Source: Salvia splendens (lineage: Eukaryota > Streptophyta > Magnoliopsida > Lamiales > Lamiaceae). From it: DNA of 64,000 bases. A program made the translations under genes and the position numbers. How positions within the stretch are numbered: position 1 is the stretch's first letter; each line of letters starts with the position of its first letter. Shown here piece after piece: positions 33,549 through 44,963 of this stretch. The notes below the pieces were generated by a model that saw nothing but the letters and a program-made list of their open reading frames with translations, made no database searches and was not told the origin of the DNA. Location of the stretch: NCBI RefSeq assembly GCF_004379255.2, contig NC_056034.1, positions 6,946,501 to 7,010,500 of the forward strand, in the 5' to 3' direction.

Positions 33549-34442
33549 TTAATCAAATAAGCCAAAGCCCATGTCGTCGTCACTTTCCTCCTTTTCCTCC
33601 TCCTGAAGAAATCAAATGACAATGAATCAGTATTTGGCTTCATAAAAATATTTACCAAAAAACACATTAAGGTTTCAAATAAAGGAGAATACAAATTAGA
33701 ATAAACTTCTAAACTTCACAACTTAATTAAGAACTAGATCAAGAATCATTCAAATTCATATAAAAAACAGGATTTAATACTAGTATAACTCTAACACGTC
33801 TTGACAAGTTCTTCAATCCCCAAACAATTTCACAAAATCTAGATCCTCTTCAGTCTTCAACATTCGAATTTCATAGTAGTAACAATTCGAGTCTACTCTG
33901 ATTCTGAACATCCCAAGTTTTATTCAATACCTACTTATTGGAGTTCGTCCATACTACATGGTTCTATATACACTGCCACGATCCCAATCAAACATCAATT
34001 AAGCTATAGAAAACAAATTTGAACAACAGATCAATTCATACCTTCTTCTTCTCCTCAGCGGCAGGGGCAGCTGCGGAAGCGGTGCCACCAGCAGTTGGAG
34101 CAGCGACTGCGACGGCGCCACCGCCACCACCAGCGCCGACGTTCATGATGAGATCTTCAACATTCCTCTTCTCGCAAAGCTTAGCGAAAAGACTGGGCCA
34201 GTACGACTCAACAGACAAATTCGCAGCCTTCAGCAGGGTCGAGATTTTCTCCGCCTTGAAAATGAATGCGTATAAATCAAATACAAAAACAAATCATAAA
34301 ATACAAACATATGAAATTGCGGTGAAAAATGGAAAATACGTCAATATAAATCAATTAAATAAAAAATTGTTACCGTGATGGGAATTCCATCGTCGTGGAG
34401 GACCAAAGCAGCATAGGTGCAAGCGAGCTCTCCCACCGACAT
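33549..34442 (-). CDS. RPP1: 60S acidic ribosomal protein P1
   Basis: Three exons: 34442-34374, 34254-34042, 33602-33549; 111 codons, the usual P1 length. Seen: N-terminal [20 protein letters not shown] and [21 protein letters not shown] (P1/P2 dimerisation helices), an Ala/Gly hinge at about residues 65-90, and the hallmark acidic C-terminus [13 protein letters not shown]. Known: P1/P2 heterodimers on P0 form the ribosomal stalk that recruits elongation factors; the conserved C-terminal tail is the factor-binding site. All splice sites are canonical. Convergent with the START gene. Confidence 0.97.
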
Positions 34443-36014
34443 CTTTTCCTACGAAGACGATGTGATTATCGAAGATTAGGGTTTTGCAGATGGAGATGCT
34501 GCTGCTGCTGTCGCTTTTTTAGGGTTGAGAAACGTTCTTCGTGAATCACGTATGTATATATAAAGAAAATATTTGCACCGCACTCCAAATATTCGTATCA
34601 TGTGCCGTTGAACCCCTATAATTTAGGTTTCTTGACAAAACACCCCCTTGTCAAAATCTTTGCACGGAAAATTATATTTTCAATAAGTTCCAAACTAATA
34701 AATTGGAAATTAATTTTATAGTAATAAACTTTGATTTATGGGAACCAAATAATAGTAGTATTAAACTTTCAAAGCCAACATTATGCTATCATATGACCTT
34801 CCACATAGTAAATAGAGAAGGTCTACTGTAGCACCACATATAATACTTCCTTCGTCCCAAGGATCCTCTTCCTTGGATGACACGAGATTTTATGTAACTT
34901 TATTTTGTGTGTTTAGTGAAAAGAGTAAAATAAGAAATGAAGAATAAAATAAAAATAAAATTGTTTCTCTTTTTAGTAATGAGTTATTTTAGTTGGCACG
35001 AACCAAAAAGAAAATTGTGTCATCTTTTAGGGGTGCGGAGTGAGTAAAAAAAGGGGACAACAAAAGTGCTACCCGATTTTCCCGTTATGTCGGCCCATGA
35101 GTCACTCGCCCCATGTACATGTTAACGAAGAAAGTAGTTACTTTTCCTAACTAATACACATTTTTATACTCGTATCTTAGTCTATGTGTAATCCATAATA
35201 TTTCACGTAGGCTCGTAGTTATATCATCAATCTCGAATTTGGGGTTACTTTGCCTATGTGGCAACCAAATATTGATGCGTTGCTTAGAGCACCCATAATA
35301 TAATGCATTTATGATAAGTTATTGATGGAAAAGGGGCTGTACCATGATGAGTTTTGTTGTTTGGAGAAGCTACAAAGATGGGGAAGTAAAACTCTACTTC
35401 TGACGGCCCGACCATGTTGTAGGTAACAGTAAGCCCACAGACGAACTAAGAAGAGCCACTCCGCCCTTAGCAACCATAGCAGCGCCATACACCTATGGTT
35501 GAAGTTGCGTCTGAATTTATTTTTCCAATTTCTTTTCTTTTTTTTTTGGTTTTCGCATATTTCCTTTTGCCATTTATTCAAAAGACGGACCAGGATACTA
35601 TTTTTTTTGCAGCAAGATCTGCCCCTCGGTTGCCAACTGCGGTACGCCCCTGCGGGCCAGGATACTATTTTCTTACTAATATTCAAGGTGTAGAAACCAC
35701 TTAAAACACTGCAGGCATGTAAAATGTTTCAGCTCGACAGACATGTTAGATACAAATCCTAAATGCGGATAACGTCAAAGTAAGTGTCCATCAAGCAGCA
35801 CAAACCATAACCAAACAAATCTTTTCTAGCGAAAACCACCAATTTGTGAATCAACCAGATCTCTAAAACGATAACAACAAACATCCCCAACTTCCAAGTT
35901 ATAATAGTAGTAATATTCAATGAAGAAAGAAGTTCCAGTATAAAGCCACATAGTCCAGGCACAAATCATATGCCCCGAAAGTTCTGCATTTGTGTTTACA
36001 TTGCACCCATAAAA
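34443..36014. other. Intergenic: P1 promoter and SR gene 3' flank
   Basis: Contains the P1 promoter (a CTGCTGCTGCTGTCGC-type leader near 34500) and a MITE at 34847; the right part is the probable 3' UTR of the SR gene. No other gene seen. Confidence 0.5.
34847..35046. mobile_element. Stowaway-like MITE
   Basis: Left CTTCCTTCGTCCCAAGGATC and right ATCTTTTAGGGGTGCGGAGTG are diverged inverted copies flanked by TA; about 200 bp, non-coding. Confidence 0.65.
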
Positions 36015-38919
36015 TCAGGAACTGCCGGACCTCGCCTGCAATAAAAACAAAATCAATATTACTTTTTTCCATTTCAAAAGGTGCAAGAGAAGAAACTGCA
36101 ATATGGACATTTCCCTTTCATATGGAGCAGAGCATTACCGGGAGTGGGGATGCAGACCTCGATTTGGACCTTGATCTTGATCGAGAGCTCGATATGGGAC
36201 TGCAAAATTATGCAGGCAAAGCCCAAGAAAATGAATCAAGACATTCAGAGAATTAAGCAGCAGAACAGTGTGTACATCTTTCAGACACATCTATCAACAT
36301 ACCGGGGTGGTTTAACAGGCGACACTGGGGGTGATCTTGAAGTTGATCGCTCTGGTGACCTGCTGCATAAAGGACTATTTTTCAGTCTCTGGATTCAGAT
36401 ATGAATGTGGGGAGCGTGTGCACTGCACTAATTTCAGCCAGAGGAATGTCCTGGGTCTGCTTCTAACTAAGAGATTTGTGCTTACCTTCTCCTCATCGGG
36501 CTTCTGCTTCGGCTTCTACTTCTGCTGCGACTCCCACTTTGGCTTCTGGATGGGCTGCCCTTATATTCCTTTACCTTTATCAAGTTCACAGCAGACAAAC
36601 CAAAAATGTAAGGATACATGAATACACATGTATGCTTTCAATATTATTGAATTTAGAAAATGATCAACAAAACATCCTTGTCCAAATAGCACCTCTTATA
36701 TTTTGCTCATCAAGGACCAACTTTGAGCTAACAAAAAGATACTAGAACGAATGAACAGCAAGTGCTGATACAAAATTTTCATGATTCATTGATTATAGAC
36801 AAACCCAACCAAAAAATGTAGGAGATATAGCAAAGAGTAGAAGAAATGTAGGAGATAAAGCAACGAGTAGAAGAAATGTAGGAGATACCCGGATATAAGT
36901 TCTGGTCCAAGGATTTCTAAACTCACTATCATCAAGCTTACGCATCTGATCAAACAGAAAGATTTTGCAGCCGTTTGAAGAAACTGAAAGGTCGGGGTCA
37001 TTACTAGTATAATCTGACTAGTCAAGATTAACTTACACCATATTTCATGTCATCATAATTTGTATAATCAACTAGGCCATATGTTCCTGCAGGCAGAAAA
37101 TAAAGCTTAGCATCTCAGGTGACTCATTCAAAACCATAAGTTATCGTTAATGGGGATGGAAAATTTAATTGTTAAGATTATAACAAAGTGGCAGACAAAC
37201 ATAAACGCGATATCTCTGCAGTCGGTAAATGTAATACCTTCACTATCACGAGAAACTTCAGCAAAACACACATCACCAGCTTTCCGCATATGATCCTGAA
37301 CCATTTCGTGCAAGGATCAGCAAACAAGTCTAGCCAAACATAAACCATTTTCTAATAGAAAACATCCTTCTTATCTAACCTTTAAATCTTGCCAAGAAGC
37401 GGAAGAAGGAAGCCCACGGACAATCACTGGTGCAAGAGGAACCAGATCAAGAGAAATCATATGAGGCAAGAGGCCCCTGAAAAAGCATTCAACCATAGAG
37501 GCATATGATGTTACAAAAAGAATCAGCATACCTCTATAATCAGAATGGCGGGACATACCAAATCTGCTACCACTGCTGCCACTTCCGCCTCCCCCACCAC
37601 CGCCCCTTTCACTATAACCACCACGATCACTGGAGGATGATGGTCCTCTACCACCATGAGCAAGTTCAACCTGAACTCAGATTTCAGAAGTAAATTAATG
37701 AGAAAGAATGGAGAAGACACAATAAACTTTACAAATTAAAGGAAAAGGGAAGATATTTGAGTATTATAAAATTCTCTCACCCTCAAACGACAGCCGTCAA
37801 AGTTATAGCCATCTCTGCCCCTCTTTGCATCTTCCGCATCCCGAGCATTCTCAAACTACATGAACAAAATCAGAAATCTGTTATATAATACCAAAGTTTT
37901 CAGGGAGAAATCAGAAAGTGACATATTTGCATTGAAATAACCCAAATATTTTCAAAACACTGTATCTTGCACACAGCAAAACCCAGTGTATGGAAGAACA
38001 ATACCTCCACAAAACAATAGCAAGGAGGACGAGGTGGAATCTTCAGTTCAATATCCAAGATACGGCCATACTACAATGAAAGAAGAGTGAACAAATGAGG
38101 TTGATTTCTAATGCACTCGGACAAGTTTGAAACAAACACAGAAAATACCAAGAGAGACAGTAAATAAAGGTTTTTCAGTGTTAACTATTTCTGCTTCAAA
38201 TTTCAAATGCAACATGAACTTTCAATCTTGAGAATTTCAGACATGACTCATGAACATGTACAAATTTCTAATTGCAACATTTTACTGCCCATTATTATTG
38301 ATAAAATGCTAGATATTGTCCATTACAATCACATATATTTTCAGCATTTTAGAAGGGGTGGAGAAATATCATACTTTCAAGGTCGAAGGCTAAAAATAGA
38401 AAAATAATTAATGTCACAAAAGAAAGTATGAGTATGATATAAATTCATAGTAAGCATTCCAAAAATATCAAATAATGGCTTTTACTCACACAAATTTATA
38501 AATGTCAATTTTGAATGTTGCAGCTAAAAAATTACTACGAAAGTTGAATGATATTGAAAAAACAGATGTTCACTTAGCAATTAAAATCTGGATTCATGTT
38601 CATAACTGTTATGCAACTAACCCTCTATTTAACATTAGAATTGACATGCATCTCTAACAAAAAGAATACAACATCAGGAACAATACTAGATAGTGACTTC
38701 CTCCTGCAACAACGAATAAGTAACCCAACTCAAGGTCATAAGGTATTACAAGGTGAGTTAGCTACCAGAATAATGCCTAGTCAAATTTAGTCAAACGAAA
38801 AATTAGAAAAGAATCACAATAAAATGACAGACCTTGTAAAATAAATCTTCTACTTCTGATTCCCTGATATCAGCAGGAAGGTTTCCAACATAGATAGTTC
38901 GAGAGAAACGGCCACTCAT
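36015..38919 (-). CDS. SR30-like: SR splicing factor of the SR30/SR34 (SF2/ASF-like) subfamily
   Basis: Twelve exons: 38919-38833, 38070-38005, 37855-37781, 37670-37532, 37426-37380, 37295-37238, 37086-37037, 36945-36889, 36574-36486, 36359-36303, 36199-36139, 36035-36015; 268 codons. Seen: RRM1 with RNP2 (IYVGNLP) and RNP1 (CYCFVEFE); a Gly/Ser linker; a second pseudo-RRM with the family signature SWQDLK; and an RS domain rich in SR dipeptides with [11 protein letters not shown] phosphorylation-type motifs. Known: a nuclear-speckle factor that binds exonic enhancers and sets splice-site choice; these genes are heavily alternatively spliced themselves. The second exon boundary of RRM2 uses GTAAGT at 37036. 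Transcripts from upstream non-coding exons are possible. SR30 versus SR34 is not settled. Confidence 0.93.
36811..36887. repeat. 30-bp tandem repeat at an SR-gene 5' splice site
   Basis: Two and a half copies of a 30-bp unit (AAGAAATGTAGGAGATA core) directly downstream, in gene orientation, of the exon ending at 36889. Each copy repeats the sequence around the donor, but only the outermost keeps the exon junction. Confidence 0.85.
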
Positions 38920-40677
38920 TCTTGATCTTTGCAGGTGAAGTCAAAGAAAAATTCTTCTGCAGATAGAAAACACTAATGAATGGGGTGATTTTTTTAGGGC
39001 AGTCAACAATGCCAGCTTAGTTAACCCTATATGCCTTCCATCACCATTTGAATGATTTGACAAGGAGGGAATATATCAAAGAAGAACAAAACTTATGAAG
39101 CAAACCAAGAGAGCAATCCTTGAGGTGAGCGGTGCTCCACAAGCTCCACTGCTCATATGCTCCAAGATACTCCAAGGCAATTATATATTCGAATTAAAAT
39201 ACGATCTCCTCATCCTCTAATTTTTCGCCAGATCAAAAGCTCTTCAGATAGTGAGCAAGTACTTCCAATTATATAAATATACCAAAAACTCCACTCTGAC
39301 TTCTCCCACTCCCATTCTACACCCCTATGTATGATTGCAAAGCTCATATTGTCCAAGCGCTTGACATCTTCATTAGACCGTGGAATAAATGGTCCTGGAA
39401 AACATGTATAATATCAGGGGTCTTCTTTGACATGATATCTATTATCATTAAAATGGCCTGAAATAGCTTTTTAAGAACCGTCTGGCTAACAAACAAGACT
39501 CACTTGAGATTTTGGCACTATGCCTGGTTATCCACCAGGAAGCAATCCGTGGAAAAATGAGATGCAACAAGACACATTAAAAAAACCAGTGAATAAGCAC
39601 AAGAGCCTTCTAAGAAAAATGTACTTACAAAAAAACTAACAGAGGCCTCTTTCCGTACGCTTGCTCATGGACTAGAAATTTACCCTCAAATATAAGTTTC
39701 AAGGGAATATTAAAAGACAGTGCAGCATATAAAAACTGTATCAACAGAACTTGGACACCGCTACAGTTAATTATACGGAGTAGTATTTAAACTTGTTATG
39801 TTTAGTTATATCCAATCATAAAGGGAACTACTTTTATCAGAGTCATATCAATAAACAGTTTTAGCTGATTGTTTATACTTCAACTTGTTATCTACTGTAT
39901 CTTTTAAATTATTCTTTCAAGTTAAATTAAAGGTTGGCACAAGATGCACATAAACTTGTTTCTCATGTTTGCTTAATGTTGAAAAGCTTTCAAAATGATT
40001 TTCAAAATAAGAAGGGAAAAGGTGATAGTTGCAAATGCCAATGCATTTCAATTTCGTCCACTAATTCCTAGATCTAAAGCGATATCGACGAATTTAACAC
40101 TAACAACTTTTACTGATACATTTACATTGCATTTGACAGCTTGGATCTAAAAATTGAAGATGCTGCTTAATTTAAATTACGCATGATCAGGATGATAAAC
40201 CCCCAAATTTCTTTCCAGCACGAACATGTTATGTAAAATCGCTCATAAACCCGAACCAGGGAATGAAGTACGTCCACGCATGCGGTGAACACATACCCGA
40301 GCAACAATGGCAACTCCTTGAAGCAGTGACTCCAAGGCGCACAGTTAGGGTTTTTCAACTTGATCTTGAAGTAGTCATGAAAAATCGTTAGTGTGACTGA
40401 AATATGAATGTCGTGGAATTTGGGTAAAGAAAATTTAAAAACTGCGCGATTTCTCACATACCTCTTTGTAATTTTTAGGCGCAAATTTTTCGCGTTCGCA
40501 TCATTGTGGCATCTATCTCTGGGGTGTTACTATTTCAGGTTTTTTCTGTGAGGAGCTGTGGTTTTCCAAAATTTCATATAAGACCACTATCATTTTTTAG
40601 TCTAACGAGTATAAGAAATACTCCTACATAATTTATCATAAAACAACCAAGGACTAAGTCCACTAGGGCTTCTCTAA
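38920..40677. other. SR gene 5' region
   Basis: No other gene is supported. The stretch probably contains the SR promoter and any 5' UTR intron; a plausible outer limit is the GC-richer stretch near 40490, but I cannot place the transcription start. Confidence 0.4.
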
Positions 40678-40761
40678 GGCCATCTCCAACCATTTACACC
40701 AAATTCAAATCTATTTTTTCAGTTTTATCATATCGAACACTAATTCTACTTCAACTATTTA

Positions 40762-41849
40762 GACCATCCACAATACCGCCCAGCCAACCGCCCAGCCGAG
40801 CGCCGGCGCTGGGCGGTCTATTGCAGTCGCCCAGCGGACGATTGGAGAGAGAAACCGCGCAGCGCTGGGCGGTTTCGTGGCGCTGAGCGATCCGCTCGGC
40901 GCTATTGCAGCGCCCGGATCGCCCAGCGCGATTTTTTTTTTAAATTCGAATTTTTGAAATTTGAATTTTTTTTTAAAAATCAAATATAAAAAAATATTAT
41001 TTATTTATAAAAATTGTTTTCTATATATAAAAATTAATTTTTATAAATAAATTTATACTAGAAATTCGTAATAGCCCATACATATTTAATGGGCTTGCGA
41101 ATTTATGAAACTCATTCTTGGTTGTCTCTCTTTTATAGAGACATCCATGAATGTTTTATGTTCCACTTTCGATGTGGGACAAACTCATTCAAGGATGTTT
41201 CTCTTTTATAGAGACATCCATGAATGTTTTATGTTCCACTTTCGATGTGGGACAAACTCATTCAAGGATGTTTCTCTTTTATAGAGAGATATCCTTGAAT
41301 GTTTTATGTTCCACTTTCGATGTGGGACACTCTCATTCAAGGATGTTTCTCTTTTATAGAGAGATATCCTTGAATGTTTTATGTTCCACTTTCGATGTGG
41401 GACAATCTCATTCAAGGATTTTCTATAAAATTGTATTTTAAATTATGTCATTTTTATTTTTTTAAGATTTTAATTATGTCTTTTTTTTATTTTTTAACTT
41501 TAAGTTGTAATGTTATTTTAAATTTTCATTTGTAAATTTAATTAATGTAATTTTTTTTAATTATGTAATTTTTTTTAATTATGTACTTTTTAAATTTTAT
41601 TAATATTAGTGAATTTTTCCGTATATGTCTCGTAAATTAAATTTCGTATATTGCGTTATTGTTAATTATTGCATTTTGTATATATTTGTTAATAGTGATG
41701 TGGATAGTATGTGGCTAGGCTATGACTGAGCTATTGCTGGGCTATTTGCTTGTTTTGATGATGTGGCAGGAGGATTTTTAGTGCTGATGATGTGGCAGTG
41801 GCTAGGCTATGGCTGGGCTATTGCTGGGCTATTTCTATTGTGGATGACC
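40762..41849. mobile_element. Harbinger-like element with tandem snRNA-type promoters
   Basis: TSD TTA (40759-40761, 41850-41852). TIRs: GACCATCCACAATA at the left; GGTCATCCACAATAG read inward from the right. The left arm is GC-rich with CCGCCCAGC/GCTGGGCGG inverted motifs. The centre holds four tandem 73-75-bp units (41103-41420). The right arm resembles that of the element at 51639. It encodes no transposase or ORF1. Confidence 0.85.
41131..41403 (-). promoter_or_regulatory. Four tandem USE + TATA modules (plant snRNA-type promoter)
   Basis: On the minus strand, GTCCCACATCG, a perfect match to the plant snRNA upstream sequence element RTCCCACATCG, occurs at 41180-41170, 41253-41243, 41328-41318 and 41403-41393. 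Each is followed by TATAAAA (41137-41131, 41210-41204, 41283-41277, 41358-41352) after 32, 32, 34 and 34 bp. Known: a gap of about 33-34 bp is used by Pol II snRNA genes, while Pol III ones are about 10 bp closer. The leftmost module would start RNA near 41105, at an inverted repeat (AAATTCG...CGAATTT around AGCCCAT/ATGGGCT, 41062-41104). Activity is inferred, not shown. Confidence 0.7.
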
Positions 41850-42726
41850 TTACACCAAACTCAACCCCAAAAGAATATTCCATATTCACCTATTTCTTTT
41901 TACTTTTTCAATCTTACCTACATATTTATTTAAATTACACATTAACCCCATAATAATTCATATAAATTAAATATCATATTTTTTAATTTATTTTCTTATA
42001 GTATTAAATTTAAAAATATAATACTATATATAATATCACAAATTATACAAAATAAATAATTAATACTAATAATTTATATAAAATAAAATTAATGTTGTTT
42101 GACTTTTTAACTAAATAATAGATGAAAGAATAATTAAACTTAAACTAAATACTACAAATACTTAACCTTGAATAAATACTCAAATATAAATTTAAAATTC
42201 AAATATATTTAAACAAATCCTAATTATATAAACTCAAAACTCTAAATTCGTGTAGTGTTAAAATAGTTAATTAGTACTACTAAACATAACCAAATATCAA
42301 TATTAGCAATTAACTATCTTAATCTTTTACTAATTATTTAGATGATCATAATTAAATTGAGGTCAACAACTGTCAAGCCCATATAGATACACCTTAATAA
42401 AATAATTAAATAGTCTCCATCGTCTTCTTCATACGAAGAAATACAGAACCAGTCGTCTATCTCTCTACGGTTCTTGTTTCCGTCATTTCCACTTCATCAG
42501 GCATGTTTCTTCCCCCAATTAATACATAAATAAGAAGGGGTGTTTTGTAATTTTCACAAATTATGCAGTAGCTATAGTGCTATCGCATATTTGGGTACCT
42601 ACTGTTCAAAAAACACAAAAATATGGGATTTGAGATGCGTTTTGGTGTATGGCTGGGGCTGTTTTTTTACTGGAAAATGGGTTTTCCAGTATGGTTGGAG
42701 TTGCCCTAAGACATGAACTCCCCTTT

Positions 42727-44963
42727 TGTCACGCCCGCATTATCTAAGGATAGAAAACACGGTTGATCGCGACTAGGGGAGGGTTAAAGAAGCGGGGAAG
42801 AAAGGGGTAAAACAACACAACTCGACCATAGCTCGAAACAAACGGGAATAGCTCGAATAAAATCAGAGTATCATTTCAACAATCAACAACTCCAAATGAA
42901 AATATCTCAACAATACAGGAACTCAAAAGAAACAATATTTAGCGGAAGCATTTCGAGAGTAGAATAATGCTATGTATGAAGACACAACATATTCTAGACA
43001 TTTGATAGACATTCTTCACTTTTATGCTCAACACCCACCGCACTCGTCACCGCTCAACCTGCACATTTTTAAAAAGAAATGCAGGGCTGAGTACTTGATG
43101 CACTCAGTGGACTCATGCCGAAAACATTTTCAATAAAAATATTTATCATGCCATTAACGAGTGACCTCGGGTTTTTAACTTTGAAAGAGCCCGAGTCACT
43201 AAAACATTTCACTAACATCATCATCGCCATCAACCTCAACATCATCAACATCACTATACCATATCTGAACATACATGACAAGGAATGTGGCCACATTCCA
43301 AGCCACTAGACCGGCCAACTCAAAGAGATAGCGCACGATCTACGGGGTGTACACTAGCCTGAGTAGGGACTCACTCCCTAGTCAAACCCGAATTCGATTA
43401 ACCATACATGGCAAAAGCCACTTCAGATAGGTCCCATAGCAACACAAAAATATGGCATGACAAACATATTTCGCAAAAACAAATATACTTAGGACATAGT
43501 CCTTATTTAAAAAGAAAGCCCACCTCGTTCGTTTAAAGCCTTAACTTGTGTTCCCTTTCATTATCGAAAAGCGTGCAAAGAGTCACTCATTGATCTAATG
43601 TACTCCAATCCACCTCCTTTACTATAACTAAAGGCCCAATCCAAATCTATAAATTAATTCACAGTGCCTAAAAGATTTAAATAACACAAGGCCAACTTTC
43701 TTCTTTTTCTCACCTCACGTGAAATCCAAAGATGGGATTTGAAGTCCAACTCTTTCTCCCAGAGTCACCTCAATTCAGACGCCTCCGTAAACCCGCCGCC
43801 GTCGCGGTCAGCCCCTGCTACCCCGCCGCCACTGCCAACGCGGTCATCCCCACTGCCCATCGGGATGCCGCTGCCCCCTTGCTGCTCGGTCATGACGCAG
43901 CGCCGCTTGTTGTCACGGTTGTAGACAACCCTCGTTGTCTCTGGCCATTCGAGCTCCAAAAGCACTCTCATCCACCAACTCTTTCTTCTTTCCAAATCTA
44001 ACTCTTCTTAACCAAACTTTTCAAATAGCTAAACTCATCCAACAATGAGAGCAACTCATTTTAAAAGATCAAAACAGCAACAAGGCATTCTTCTTTTCTC
44101 CTCAACCAATTCTCTCGTCTCTTTCTCAAATCTGCCATCTCTTGCTCTCTCTCTATTTATTTTTCCTCTCGTTTAATTCACGCCACTGCCGTCTCTATTA
44201 AGCTCCGTCCATCTCTCCTGCTGTTCGTTTCAGGGGCACGTTGCCTCTTCGTTGTCTTTCCATAGCCAAATTTCCTCGCTGGACTGCCATGGACCAGCAC
44301 GGCCTCTAATCGATCGCCGCCGAGGATCAGTTGTTGTCCGCCGTTGCTTCACGTCCAGGCCAATGACGCAGGCACCGTCGCCCTGCGCTGCTGCTGCTGT
44401 TCGGAATTTGTCGAGCAGCCGAGAAATGCCATCGCTGTCGTTCCGCTCCGCCGTCGCTTCTCCTCTGTGCAGCCGTCACCACTGCCGCCGCAAATCTTCT
44501 TTGGAGTACGGCGCCAACCATTCATCTCCGTCATCTCTCTTCTATCTCCAAACTGAACAAGCTCGTTGCCGTCGTTCACACGGCGCCGAAGTCCTTTTTT
44601 CTCTAATCTCTTATGCTACACTTGATGAAACTCTCCCCTCTCTAACTCTCTATTTTCTATGAAGTTTATTCCAAAACCTACAACGTGGAGTTGTGGGCAG
44701 ATTAATGTAAATTGCGGAGTTGTATTCTGTTGGGATTTGGCGGATTTGTTCCAATTTCCAAGTCATGGTTAATAACTGATTGTTGAGGCGAGGGTTCGGC
44801 GGTTTCTCATATGATTGGGCTTCAACACAAGTAGGAAAAAAAATGGTTTAGGCCCAAGTGTATTTCAATTCCCCTGCTTTGTAAAACACAGATATTAATC
44901 TATTTCTAAAATTTATACATATTACACCAACTACTAAAAAGATAGAAAAAGTCGGGTATTACA
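42727..44963 (-). repeat. 3' LTR of the LARD
   Basis: 2237 bp, TG...CA borders, identical to the right LTR except at four positions noted by eye. Short ORFs inside (for example 44252-44662) recur in the other LTR at the same offset of 5423 and are taken as non-coding. Confidence 0.93.

Larger units (their letters stand above)
40678..42706. mobile_element. Harbinger-like MITE (TAA TSD) hosting a nested element
   Basis: TSD TAA (40675-40677, 42707-42709). TIRs: GGCCATCTCCAACCAT at the left; the right end read inward is GGGCAACTCCAACCAT. The element is about 0.94 kb once the nested insertion at 40762-41849 is removed. Non-coding. Confidence 0.82.

Noticed and set aside
33503..33694. 63-codon minus-strand ORF
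   Set aside because: Shadow of the last P1 exon and its intron; the P1 frame and the GFGLFD ending are clear.
41151..41441. 96-codon ORF with a 25-residue internal repeat
   Set aside because: It is a translation of the non-coding 75-bp promoter-like repeat on the opposite strand.
43732..44001. 89-codon ORF, duplicated at 49155-49424
   Set aside because: Same reason: LTR sequence, antisense ORFs of similar length overlap it.
44252..44662. 136-codon ORF, duplicated at 49675-50085
   Set aside because: Both copies lie in the LTRs of the LARD; no protein family resemblance and no expectation of coding there.
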